DNA from: Capillidium heterosporum
Lineage: Eukaryota > Entomophthoromycota > Entomophthoromycetes > Entomophthorales > Capillidiaceae
Length of the DNA stretch: 64,000 nucleotides
Assembly (NCBI GenBank): GCA_016630905.1
Contig: WBMQ01000010.1
Coordinates: 930,001 to 994,000 of the forward strand
Direction of reading: 5' to 3'
Positions 1 to 11,247 of this stretch are shown one piece after another. A model generated the notes under the pieces. It made no database searches. It worked only from the letters and a program-made list of their open reading frames with translations, and was not told the DNA's origin. The position numbers and the translations under genes were made by a program. Position 1 is the first letter of the stretch, and the number at the start of each line of letters is the position of its first letter.

Positions 1-1942
1 TGATATCGATATATGGTGTAGTAATAGCGCTAGCGGTATGTTTAGTCCTGTATTTCATTGAAAGAGTAAGTATATTTAATGGGTTTGAGCACTATAGCCA
101 ACATTTGAATATCATAGATGGTGTACAATTTGTTTCAAAGTCCTTTGAAGGAAGTGCCTGGCCCCTTTCTATCCAAAATCCTGCCCATAGAAATCATGGT
201 AAGTAGGTTATTAGGAAGCCATCCCTTTCTTCTACATAAGTACCACAAGATGTATGGGCCTGTTGTACGCATAGGTAAATTTTGAACACAGCTACTTCAT
301 ACTAACTTTGCTGCTAGAGCCCAACTGCATCTCTTTCGCTACTGGTGAGGCGGCAAAGGAAATTTACTTCACTTACAACTACGTTAAATCAGAAGAATAT
401 AAGGCTTTTCGAATCTTCGATGGGAATATATTTAGCTTTACGTAACCTTTTTAAACTTCAATATACTAATACTTTCTATTTAGAAATGCAAGCCATCATC
501 AGACGAGGGTAAAGGCTCAAATTTTAAACACCTTATTGATAAGCCATATATTAGAAACGGATAATGGCCCCTGCTTTCAGTCAAAAAGCTATCGAAGGTA
601 TGGAAGGTACCATAATTGAATCGGGTATGAAGAAACTTTGTAAGCGGTTGGATGAATTCAGTGACAAGGACGAACCTGTGGATCTCATTCAGTACTTGCA
701 TTTCTTGGCTTATGTAATACCAGCCTATTTTAAATCAACAACTTATTAACGTCTAAGCTCTTAGGATATTATCGGGAAGGTTTCATTTGGTACTTCCTTT
801 GGGATGCTGGAAAAGACTAGCCATCCAGTAATAGGTTGGGTCGATAAGTTTTGTGTTGGGGTTATGATGGTAAAAACTTTACTTGAAAGCTGTAGGTTGA
901 TACCTTTGCATTTAGAAAATTGTATTTCCATTTCTACATAGGAGGATTGACATGGGAACAAAGAATTTGAAAGAGGTATACTTTACACTGACAACGATTT
1001 TTAAAGCAGTCTATAGTTTGCAATAGATGCCATAAAGAAGGCCGAAAACTCCACCTCCCAAAACAGTATTTTAAGCTTGCTGTTAGAAGCTACCAATCCC
1101 GAAACCAACGAAAAGCTAACTGAAGTGGAACTTGCTGAGGAGATGATCCTTCAGACGTATCTATATTTATCAAGCATTGAAACACTAACCTACCTATAAA
1201 TAGGATTGCCGGTACCGACACTTCATCCTTCACTCTCGTATGGTAAGCTCAAATTAAAATATAACAGGTGTAATATATGATATTAGGATATTTGTCATGT
1301 TAATGAGGACCCCACACATCTACAAGAAGTTGATCGACGAGTTAAAAGAAGCTTTTCAAACAGAAGAGATTACCTTTTCCAGTTGTAAAAAACTACCCTA
1401 CTTGAACGCCGTTATCTATGAAACTATGCGACTGATCCCGGTAGCAGGTGAGCACCATATCCGATATACCCCTAAGGGCGGTAGAAATATTAACGGATAT
1501 TTTATTCCAGAAGGGGTAGATATATTTTTAAATGATGATATTAACTTTTTCAACACTTATTAGACCGTAGTTGGTGTCAATGTACTCTCTCTTCATAACC
1601 TCGAAGCGAACTTTAAGGACCCTGAAAAGTTTTTACCGGAGAGATGGTTGGTAGAAGTAGATGGGAACTTGACCTTTTCTACTGCGGTTGCCAAAGATAA
1701 CTTTTCCCCCTTTTTGATGGGACCTAGAGCATGCATTGGGAGACAGTAAGCTTAAAATTCACCTTTAAATACTTATGAAGTTTAGTTTGGCCTGGATGGA
1801 GATCTACTTGACAGTAGCTTTCTTGGTTAGAAAGTACTCCTTCCACTTTGTCCAGGATTTCAACATGGATATGCGCGCCTACGTCTTTATCAAACCTAAA
1901 GCTGAGAAACTGTTTGTAAAGGTGACTAGACATGAAGTTTAA
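1..1942 (+). CDS. Cytochrome P450 monooxygenase, 5' end cut by window edge
   Basis: Haem-thiolate monooxygenase with an N-terminal membrane anchor, probably in the ER; the substrate cannot be told. The gene is split by about ten short introns; the first runs 66-117. Exon 1 encodes a hydrophobic helix (IYGVVIALAVCLVLYFIER). Exon 2 carries the proline hinge EVPGPF, followed by LHKYHKMYGPVVRIG. Joining later exons gives the helix-C text KRIMAPAFSQKAIEGME, the I-helix oxygen-binding motif AGTDTSS (about 1205-1225), the ExxR motif ETMR (about 1421), PERW (about 1640) and the haem loop FLMGPRACIG (1711-1740) with its cysteine ligand. The last exon ends at TAA 1940-1942. The reading frame at base 1 is ?TG, so the start ATG may be lost by a single base. 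Family call is firm; exact exon ends in 740-1260 are inferred. Confidence 0.9.
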
Positions 1943-3431
1943 TAAATTGCTTTAGTTGAAATTTGTTATACGCAGATGTGTATTTTATAGATTAATGAAA
2001 TTTTGAACACATTTAAACGGATGTTTTATTAAAATAGGTGATGAAATTGTAGTTAACAAGAATTAAACTATCATATTTAAAAAATACCTACCTAAGAATT
2101 TAACTTGTTAAGTCCTATTTACCCAATTCAACTCTTACTTTATGTAGTTATCGTGTTGGTTTCCCAGAAATTATATTGAACTTTGGACTTATACTATGAA
2201 ATCAAATTTTCGACTATCCAATCACATATGGAACTTTATTTAAAGGCTGCAATCCATTAACTTGTCAAGTTAGCTGTTTCCTGTTAAACTAAGATGAAAT
2301 TTTAGGGCGTTTTCAAAACTGTTCAATATCTATGCTAACCCAATTACTTGGCGCCATTTGCATTGAGAGCTTGTCACAATTTAACTTTTGAATAAACTAA
2401 TGGCATTAACTTTCAATTGGATATAGCAAGCTTTTAGAAATCTAATTTAAGCTTTTAACTATAGAGTTAGCTGACTAGAGAGCAAGGGCTACTAGATCAT
2501 ATCTTCAGATTAAATAGGAAAAGTTTGAAAACCGCACTTCTCTTTTATTAGCTTTGTCGGACACTTTTATATATCTAAAAGACACCGTTCCTAGATTTTT
2601 ACAATAGACTAATGTTGCTTCGAAAGACTTTCTAAATACTTGGAATTCCTTATTTGTTAATATTTAGCTAGACGTCAATAATTCATGTAGACTCACTTAG
2701 GTAATTTTGCCAACACAGCCAGCATTTGCTAATCGAAATAAACATGAATCTTGAAGTTCACCCAGTTGCGCTACTTTCCTTTATAGTTAATTTGAAGTCT
2801 TTACGATCGAAGTATAAAGCAACCTGGTGATGAAGTCAATTTACGAATATATGTGTGACTTTAATTCCTGAAAACACAAGGTGAAATATTTATCACTCAG
2901 TAAATGAAGTGCAAATTTCAGAGTAAATCTTCTTGAGCAGCTTGAAACCCATTTACAACGCTCAAGGATTTCCTTTAAAACATAGGTAAATGTAGCATTA
3001 GCTCTGGTATAGGTACCTTGCCTTATAGCCAATCCATTCAACGGATGACGGGATGAGGTAACTAGACAGGCTATAAAGAGAAAATGATGTCCGTCAAAGA
3101 AAATAATTATGAGCCGAGACAAGCTGACCCAGGATCCAATTACGGTTGGTAAGCTAGTTCAGTCCTCAACCACCAAATAAACTTTTGAGCATCAATTATA
3201 ATGCATCTTCTAAATGCATTTGAGATAAAAGTATATATTTCAAACATCAACTAAAACATATATTAGCAAACTGTGATGAATCGGCTTTATATATATTGGG
3301 AACATATTGAAATTATATATAAATACATTTAAATTTCCAAGGCGGCCCCAAGTTTTGACATAATTTAACTAGACACGGTAACTTGCACGTATACCTTTCA
3401 ATACTGAGCAGAGTTTCAATTCGACTGTCAA
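1943..3431. other. Intergenic, no gene seen
   Basis: AT-rich spacer between the P450 and the first Zn2Cys6 regulator. A 93-codon open frame on the minus strand (2841-3122) has no recognisable motif and no homology I can see. No tRNA or clear repeat. Confidence 0.6.
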
Positions 3432-5147
3432 ATGTCAATAAAGTCAAAAGTCTGCGACACCTGTCGAAAACGTCGCGTCAAATGTGATAATGCCTTACCC
3501 TCATGTCAAAGGTGTATTAAGGGAGGTTACCTGTGCACCTACTTGGACATTCCAAAACGTATCTGGTCTGAATCGAAGTCCACCTCTAAACTTATTGTCC
3601 AAGCTAGCCGTATTCAACTCCAACCTAAAGATGAGGACGGCAAACATCAAAACATAACCAATCTTATATTGTCATTCCTTCCCAAAAATGAAATAGAACC
3701 CAACCTGACCAACCTTTCTACTAAAATAAAATTGATATCCAACCTTTCAAACAACTCGGGCTTTTTCATCAAGCAGCGGGAACTTTCCTTGTCGGCGTTA
3801 GGTGTCGTTCACTATTCACCACCCCCTATAGGCGTACCACTTTTAATGTATACACTGTACAATCAACAAAATAAAATCGTCTCTATTGGCCAGCTGAACC
3901 AAATAATGAATATCAGCATCAGTAAAGTAGAAGATCTAGCCTATTTAGACATTTACGATTCGTTAGGACGGCTCAAGTTAAACCCAATCGCAAGGCGATG
4001 CATTAGTGCCTATTTCAAATTCTACCACCCCTACACAGCTTTGTTCAACAAGCGTACCTTCATGTACAACATGTCCAATCAAGCTCCCATGCTAGTTTAT
4101 TTGGTGTGTTCCTTCGGTTCAGGGTACCTCATCGACCTACCCAAAACGGTACGTGATTACTATGGGTCGAAGGCGACTCGACTTTTCAACATCAACTACC
4201 TGAAAGCCGACCTACCGACGTTGACGTGCCTCATCCTGTTCTCCAACTTCCAACATGATCCGAGAGATTACAATCGCTCTTACTTCTATATGGGTTTGGC
4301 GATACGTATATCTTACATGCTCAACTTGGATCGAAATCCTCAGCACCTGGGATGGGAGGTTTTAGAATGGCGGAGGAAGCTGTGGCTCTGGTGTCACAAC
4401 GTAGATAAATTCTACTACTTTGGGTTGAATCGACCCTGCTTTCACGACTTCTTTTATTCTCAGCCCAGTCTGCCCAAATACTATCAACTTGATATCACTA
4501 ACGAAAAAAACGAGTACGAAGTGTCTTTAGCCCAAGCTACCTTGGTCTACAACCGATTTGTAGGTGAGTTGTGTAAGCTCAAGTTCCTCATGATGCGGAG
4601 GTTTCGATTCATCGACACAGTTAACCAGGCCAGCTTGGATAAAATTGAAGAATTAGTAAAAAAGACGGGGCAGCATCTCGATATGTGGCTACACAACGTT
4701 TTCGTTGCGTTTAAAGACCTGAGAAAACAATATCCCAATTACTTGGACGGTGCTAGCAATAACTTTAAACTCCTGTTAGAAGTTATGTACTACGCCGCTT
4801 TAGTCCAACTTTACCAGACTTATGCCAAGCTTACTACGAAACACAAGGAATTCTTCCAAACCCAATGTATCTGGGCCTCAACTTTGGGCATCGACCTCGT
4901 CTATCAGCATCGTGAAGCTTTCTATTTCTGTGGGAGTAGCTACCGGTTCCATGGGTTAGCTTGTCTATTCCTGTACCAGATAAATTTGGCTAAGGAGAGC
5001 AATGATACTGGGATTGTCTACAAAGCTAAGTCATGTATTAAAAAATGTATTGAAGTTCTCAGCGAATCGAAAAAATACTACACCATCGCCGCTGAGATCG
5101 ATCAAGTTATCGGGAGCTTGTTGAAAACAGAGGATGTCAAATATTAA
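3432..5147 (+). CDS. Zn2Cys6 transcription factor with fungal-specific middle domain
   Basis: A 571-residue, apparently intronless fungal regulator. The binuclear zinc cluster is at residues 8-35 with cysteines 8, 11, 18, 25, 28 and 35 (CX2CX6CX6CX2CX6C) and the basic stretch RKRRVK. The middle region has fungal_trans-type features: FKFYHPYTALFNKRTF, then SNFQHDPRDYNRSYFYMGLA, then the tryptophan-rich WRRKLWLWCHNVDK. Expected role: nuclear activator or repressor binding paired CGG-like triplets; the target is unknown. It is clearly paralogous to the gene at 25876-27755: both share SNFQH(D/N)P, a tryptophan-rich WCH..DK segment and the NRP.FHD motif, and their lengths nearly match (571 and 574 residues). 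It is the nearest gene to the P450 upstream, but linkage alone is no proof of control. Confidence 0.92.
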   Translation: MSIKSKVCDTCRKRRVKCDNALPSCQRCIKGGYLCTYLDIPKRIWSESKSTSKLIVQASRIQLQPKDEDGKHQNITNLILSFLPKNEIEPNLTNLSTKIKLISNLSNNSGFFIKQRELSLSALGVVHYSPPPIGVPLLMYTLYNQQNKIVSIGQLNQIMNISISKVEDLAYLDIYDSLGRLKLNPIARRCISAYFKFYHPYTALFNKRTFMYNMSNQAPMLVYLVCSFGSGYLIDLPKTVRDYYGSKATRLFNINYLKADLPTLTCLILFSNFQHDPRDYNRSYFYMGLAIRISYMLNLDRNPQHLGWEVLEWRRKLWLWCHNVDKFYYFGLNRPCFHDFFYSQPSLPKYYQLDITNEKNEYEVSLAQATLVYNRFVGELCKLKFLMMRRFRFIDTVNQASLDKIEELVKKTGQHLDMWLHNVFVAFKDLRKQYPNYLDGASNNFKLLLEVMYYAALVQLYQTYAKLTTKHKEFFQTQCIWASTLGIDLVYQHREAFYFCGSSYRFHGLACLFLYQINLAKESNDTGIVYKAKSCIKKCIEVLSESKKYYTIAAEIDQVIGSLLKTEDVKY

Positions 5148-5488
5148 ACTTTTACTGTAACTATGTGTATAATTTGAATTAAAAGTTTTGTCTTTTTTAC
5201 TTTATATTTTACCATATATCATGGAAACTGATGTTTGTAGACAGAACTTGAATTTCCAGCCTTATATTTGGTATATAAATCGAATCATAGTGCAATCTTT
5301 GATGTTTTTTATTGGTTAGGTGTAGTAGCTAAATTTCATTTTGACAAATGGGAGCCCGTTAAACATGGAAATTGGTACATCTTATATGTCTGAGTAAGAT
5401 GAGAATTAATTTATAATTTAGTTGACACAAACTAAATTTCAAAGCGAGAACAAAAGCTTTATCATTTTAGTCAACTACCTTTTGAACT
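5148..5488. other. Intergenic, no gene seen
   Basis: AT-rich 3' flank of the Zn2Cys6 gene and presumed promoter and 5' leader of the YEATS gene. Nothing else is supported. Confidence 0.5.
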
Positions 5489-6310
5489 ATGGTAAATCTA
5501 CTCATCTTGTATACATGAATTAACAATCCGATGTTTAATAGAGCTCACGAAGGTTAAAGGTAATACATGGTTACAAGGTATTTGTTTTAATATTGTAGAA
5601 TGTGATGTTCCATTACCCGATTACTTACGGTAGTGAAGCTTTACCTTTGACACCGAAACAAAAAGAGAATGCACCACGTGGTCACACCCACAAGTGGACA
5701 TTATTCGTACGAGGAATTCACAATGAAGATCTATCGTTTATGATCCGTAAAGTATCTTTCAAATTGCACGACACCTATGTCCAACCATTACGAGTAATCG
5801 ACAGCTTTCCATTCGAAATTTCGGAAAGTGGTTGGGGAGAATTTGAAGCGGTTATTAAAATCCACTTTACCAACACTTGCAATGAGAAGACGATGGTGCT
5901 ATACCACACTTTGAAACTTTTCCCGTTGGAAGATGTTACCCATACAACATGGCAGTCCGGTAAAACAGTATATTCGTTCCACTACGATGAACTTGTAATA
6001 TTATTTTGTTGGAATTTTGAATTAAAGTAATGTAGGTGTTCAACGAGCCCCATGAACCCTTTTACAAAAAGTTTCAAGAGGAGAAGGTAGTTAGCATCCC
6101 TAATAGACGCACCAACATCCAACCCTACTGTAAGCTATTTATTGATTCTCGCCTAACTTTTTGTTAGCATTGCAGGCTGAAGAAGAGGAACTGGAGAAGC
6201 TGAACAACGTCAAAGACAAGCTGAAGGATAAGTTAGCCAACCTACACCTTAGGATTAGGCAGGCTAAATTGGAAAAGAGCACTAATCATCACTTGCGCCG
6301 TTTACTTTAG
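5489..6310 (+). CDS. YAF9: YEATS-domain protein Yaf9/GAS41
   Basis: Acyl-lysine histone reader shared by the NuA4 acetyltransferase and SWR1 remodeller in yeast. The model is five exons: 5489-5491 (the ATG alone), 5542-5559, 5599-5994, 6036-6129 and 6168-6310. Together they make 654 coding bases, or 217 residues. All junctions are GT-AG and the phases agree. The N-terminus reads MSSRRLKNVMFHYPITYG, matching the basic stretch plus (P)I.YG start of the family. The YEATS core is clear: HTHKWTLFVRG, KVSFKLHDTY, ESGWGEFEAVIKIHF and YDELVFNEP. The C-terminus is a coiled coil (AEEEELEKLNNVKDKLKDK onward), as in Yaf9. The tiny first two exons are inferred from splice logic. A downstream GTG at 5602 is not needed as a start. 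Confidence 0.9.
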
Positions 6311-7235
6311 CTTATATCAAATGTCACTCTACAATGTAGTTTAGATGAGGCTTGGATGTGCTATAAGTATAATAGTATTATACTGTATAACTGTTGTCTT
6401 TTTAGTTTCTTTTACTTTGAAAATAAAGCATGATATTGAATATTATTTAATAGATATACCCAATGTATGATAAATTTTCATAACTTTCAGTATACTGTGG
6501 ATTGTTTGTGAATACATGCCTTTTTATGATTTGCTCAATATACTGTTTAATCTGGTTAGCTGTTCATCATACATATTCTATATACTAGATACTAAACTAT
6601 AGCAAAATATCCCTACAGCATGGATATGTTACTCTTTGTCTGCTCAACCATTTCCTCGCTCATCTATATTGATAGGCAATAGTTACTTAATTGGTGATGC
6701 AGATTAAAACGTTAAAAACTTAGCATGCTTATAGAGACGTGTAAAAAGAAATGTAGACCGCGAGTCTGACTAAGCCTATATCCACCAACTCAGTGAAACG
6801 TAGCAAAAAATCAACCTACTATTGAAACTTTGTAGGGCTTGACTAAAAAGCTTGGAACTGAAATAAGCTTCAAGATTCCGCATAAGTAAATGACACAATT
6901 ATTCTAATCACCTTCCAATGAACTTCACTTGGCAAGTCTCTATGAACCAATTCCAAAGAACATCAAAGCAATTTCCACAATATCTTAAAAGTAGGCATAA
7001 ATTTAGGTTGATGAAACCCAACTTAGACCCATTCACACGGTGACTGCTAAACCTGCTTCTATTTTTTCAGTTTCTATCATCCATCAAGTAAACTTTCCTC
7101 AGTTTCATAAGTTGAGCTACAAAGCCGTTTAATAAGCACGCTATAGTTGTACTGTGATCAAAGTCAGATAAACCCTTTTCAGTTAAACCATAAAGGTACT
7201 AGAGCACTCAAAAGTTTGGCTTAGTAAACAGTGAA
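6311..7235. other. Intergenic, no gene seen
   Basis: AT-rich spacer between the YEATS gene and the CTL-like gene. No open frame of note, RNA gene or repeat was recognised. Confidence 0.55.
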
Positions 7236-9502
7236 ATGGAAGGAAGCGAAAGAGAAAGAGAAAAGCATTTGGCAACGCTCCAACATGAAAACGATGCTAT
7301 GTACGACGAGGAGGCACCGGATATATACTACGAGCAGGAGGTAGCTCTTAAACAATTGGAACTCTCCGATACTGTCATGTCCAACCACATGCACAACCAT
7401 GACTACAACTTAGATGGGTATCAGCACAACTCGAGCAGTTCGTTCAATCAAGCTTTTAACTTTAGAAGCTATCAGCCTATATCCAACCTCGACAACAACA
7501 GCTACGAGGAGGTAGATTAATTTATAGTTTTGTGCTAAATAAAGTTCAATTAGGACTATTCAACTAACCCATTGGAATATTTGTCTACCAATATATTCAA
7601 TGCGGGTGATCCGAAATCAAATCGCAGTATGAGCGACAGTTTAGAAGAAGAACTCTTACCTAATCCGGTAACTTGAATCAAACCAACTGTTTAAACTTAC
7701 CTTATTTTAGGCGGACAACAGTTTTTTGGTAGGTGCCAAGCAATACCTCGCCACCCAACGGCAGAAATTTAAAGATTACTACTGGTTGGTGTTATATGCA
7801 GTGATTGCTGTACTGTGGACTTTTATCAACCTTATTGTACTTATCAAGTCCACTCAAGTAATTTTTTCGCCTATAATAAACTTACATTTCAGTCGAGTTT
7901 GGTGGGGAAGTATGCTAGTTTGACTATATACCGCGCCATAAAGGACTCCATAGGTAACTTTTAAAAATCTAGACTAGTTTTCTAACTTTTGCCTACTGAA
8001 GGCGCAGTTGTGTTGACTATTTTAGTATCAATACTTGTCGGTCTATCATCTTTGGTATCTTTGATAGCCTTCGTTAAGGTAATGTATAACTTTACTTTAT
8101 ATTGACTTAGCTTGTGTATAAATAGCCTTTAGCATGGTTAACGTTCTTATCAGTACCTGTTCTATCGGTGTTTCTTTTTATTTGGATGCTAACGAGAGGC
8201 ATTATTGGATTCGATTTCGAACTTGGAAGTGCTTCACTATTGTAGGTTTATTTATATGTACCATTTTTAACCGTTGTAGCTCACGTATATTTTCGTTCCT
8301 ACCGCTTGCACTTGGAGCTGTCCACGCACTATTGATACATCGCTATCACTACAAAGTCCCCCATGTAATAGCCATCATCCAGGTACATTGCCTTATATTG
8401 CAGTATTTTAACATTAGTTTAGATGGCGGGTCAAGTACTCCGACAGAATATTGAGTTGATCTCGGTCGCTTTGCTAACCCTTTCTTGCCACATCCTCTTT
8501 TTAGCAGTGTGGCTTATAAGCTTCGACCGACTATTCTTGCTAGGCCAGCTCCAACCTTTAGATCCGACTAAGGATAACTTTCGATGGGTCACCGATCCCT
8601 CCCTAAGTTACCTTGTACCTTTTTACGTTCTATTTTACTTTTGGACGACAAGTATAATCAGCAACGTTCAAAGGTAAACTTTACACTTGTTATAATCCCT
8701 TCTCATAGTTTAAATTACCTATTTATAAAGGGCCACTATTGCTGGTACAGTTTCTCAGTGGTACTTTCACCAAAATGCTTCCAGCGATGGGTTCACTCCA
8801 ACACGTATTTCCCTCCGTAGGGCACTTACAACATCATCTGGCTCGTTGGTTTTAGGATCCTTGATAATGGCCGTCGTAAAGCTGATAAAGCTTTTGAAAG
8901 GCCTACATCAGTTCCGCAGTCGGGTAAGTTACTTTACTTTCTACGATACTGACTTTGTCAAATAGGGTAGCGGGCCAGTCCGTACTTGCATTAACTTAAT
9001 ATTTACCCCCATCCTAATGGTGGCTGCATGGATCGAAGGTATCAGTATTTTCACCATCTCCTACGTCGGCATAAGCGGGAAACCCTTCTTCCAATCAGCG
9101 AGGTTGGCCACTACCATCTTGGCTCGCGATTTCATATCCAATTTGTTGACCAACTACATTTTAAGAATTACGCTGTATTCGGCTATACTCGCGACCTCTT
9201 GCTTTACTAGCTACACCTTCTTTACTTTTTCGGCCGACACCCTACATACATCCCATCCCTTAGTCGTGGCTTCACTGGGACTTGGTGTTCCGATGGTGGT
9301 CCTTACTTTCATTATGGACTCACTTATATATACGTAAGTTTAGATCTCATACATATTTACTTAAATTTATTGTTTTAGGATAGATGCAGTTTACCTTTGC
9401 TACGGAATCGACGTAGATCAGAATACGATACACAACCCTTTAGCCCATCGAACATTGGGTCATGGAATAACTGGCAACCATCTGTCTATGGGCCAGTCAT
9501 AA
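7236..9502 (+). CDS. PNS1: Choline-transporter-like (CTL/SLC44, Pns1-type) membrane protein
   Basis: Multi-pass membrane protein, probably at the plasma membrane. Family members have been linked to choline or ethanolamine movement, while yeast Pns1 has no proven transport role. About nine or ten exons. The N-terminal 95 residues are acidic, polar and probably cytosolic. The first membrane helix is in WLVLYAVIAVLWTFINLIVL (about 7786-7845). Later exons give the family's signatures: GTVSQWYFHQN followed by SLRRALTTSSGSLVLGSLI (8740-8885), then YVGISGKPFFQSARLAT (9061-9110), and the C-terminal DAVYLCYGIDVDQN. The stop is TAA 9500-9502, reached by splicing out about 9334-9379. Single-frame open stretches through 7726-9597 are fragments of this one gene. 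Exact exon borders in 8040-8700 were not all resolved. Confidence 0.85.
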
Positions 9503-10374
9503 ATGGAGTTCAAATATCCGATTTCGAGTGTTGGAGAACCGCAAGATACCTTTTAAAATTCGAGTGCATATACTTGGCTTTATTTACAGTTTTGTAAATT
9601 GAATCCGCCTATATATTTGTCGTGTAAAAATAGGTATGTTATTAGACTTGCGTACCTATTTCTATCACCAACCTACCCTTATGTTATTTTGCTCTATATA
9701 ATAAAACTTTCTTTGCAAATGTTTGTCCAGAATATTTGTGTTTTCAATATATAAAGTACAATATACTATGATGAATTTATCCTCAACATTTAAAATTTCA
9801 GACTTGATGGAAACAATTGACTAATCAATGCATATTTCATTTATGTATAGAAAAACCTATAAAATAATATGGTATATTTTACTAGGACTAGTCGTTGAAA
9901 TATATTTAGTATCAAATTCAATAACGTTTCAACTAAAATCTATAAAGCCAGTTAGAAATCTCAACTATGAATATTGGTTTCTCACCTACAATAAACACAA
10001 AACTTGTAAACTTTTCTAACTATCTGAGTCCAATATATACACCATTTTAAGAACTTCTAACCTTGTATCAAGGTGGGATATTCCTTATTATTAAACCCAT
10101 ATATAACTTTACTAAAGCTGAAGGGAAGTACTACAGAACATTTCAAAGTCATATAATTAAGATAGTATTGATATTTAAAATATACCAATTTCAAAAGGAA
10201 ACTTGATAAAGGCTATTAAAACTGATCAGATAGCAAAGATAATGAAAGTATATGTTCAAAATACTCATAATTTAGTGACTTCTAACACTAAAACAGTGCC
10301 TTTACCTTTATTCAGATATGGGCATGCAATAAATAAACAAAGCTTACTTTTTGCCCATTTATTTAGTTAATATT
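9503..10374. other. Intergenic, no gene seen
   Basis: Very AT-rich gap between the convergent 3' ends of the CTL-like gene and RPS0. A 63-codon frame at 9828-10019 has no motif and its AT-driven composition suggests chance. Confidence 0.55.
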
Positions 10375-11247
10375 TTAATCCCAGTTGGACTCACCGGCAG
10401 CAGGGGTGGAGTCGGCCCAGTCCTGAGCGGCAGCGGCCTCACCGGTCCACTCACCGTCCCAGTTCTCGTTTCCGGCACCGGATAGCTGAGCTACGGGAGC
10501 GTCAACGTCTTCGACGGCCTGAGCCTCCGAATCCTCAGCAAGCTCCTCCTCCTTCTTGATCTCTTCGGGGTCACGGTAGAAGAACATATCGACCATGACG
10601 CTCCAGGCCTCATCGCGGGAGATGGAGCCACGGAGGCGGAGAACCTCACGGGCCAACAACCACCAAGCTACACCGACGGAGTGCTTACCCTTGTTGTTGA
10701 TGGGGATGGCAACATCGACGTGCTTCAAGGTGGCATCGACATCAGCGAAGGCAATGACGGGGACGTTGACGTAGCTGGACTCCAGGATGGCCTGGTGGTC
10801 AGCCAAGGGGTCGGTAACGATAATCAATCTGGGCTCACGGAAGGCACGGGTGATGTAATTGGTGAAGGTACCGGGGGTGAAACGACCAACTACGGCAATG
10901 GCACCGGTGTTGGAGGCGAATTTGAGGGCGGCACGCTGACCGTAGTTACGGGAAGAAATGACAACTACGTCCTCGGGGTTCTCAACGGCAGCGATGATAC
11001 GGGCAGCCAACACCAACTTCTCCCAGGTGTGACCGATGTTGATAATGTTAACACCGTCGGGTCTAGTTTTGTAGATGTAGCGGGACATACCGATCTGAGA
11101 GTTCTTGGACCCAAGGTGGGATTGGGCAGCCAGGAGCATCTTGATGTCCTCCTCCTTAGCTTTCAAAAAATACTTTAGAAATATAGCTCTTAATGGTGGT
11201 TTTTAAAAATAAATGTTACCTTGTAAGACTTGTGGCAAATTACTCAT
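10375..11247 (-). CDS. RPS0: 40S ribosomal protein uS2 (Rps0/RPSA)
   Basis: Small-subunit ribosomal protein needed for late 18S maturation. Two exons: 11247-11220 and 11159-10375, intron 11219-11160, total 813 bases and 270 residues. Exon 1 encodes MSNLPQVLQ. Splicing restores [20 protein letters not shown], which lines up with the RPSA start VLQMKEED. Strong family blocks follow: [59 protein letters not shown] and [20 protein letters not shown]. The acidic C-terminal tail ends with W-containing repeats (ENWDGEW, AQDWADS, ESNWD). GC content is well above the surroundings, as expected of a highly expressed gene. A 165-codon frame on the opposite strand (10681-11178) is a shadow of this codon bias. 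Confidence 0.98.

Noticed and set aside
190-206. GTAAGT...TTAG that looks like an intron inside the P450
   Set aside because: It would be only 16 bases long, and reading straight through keeps the frame and gives a sensible protein (EIMVSRLLGSHPFLLHKYHK).
2841-3122. 93-codon minus-strand open frame between the P450 and the first regulator
   Set aside because: No motif, no splice partner, no homology recognised; length is within chance for this base composition.
10681-11178. 165-codon open frame on the plus strand rich in Gly/Asp/Val
   Set aside because: It lies antisense to RPS0 and its low-complexity composition is a mirror of the strong codon bias of that gene.
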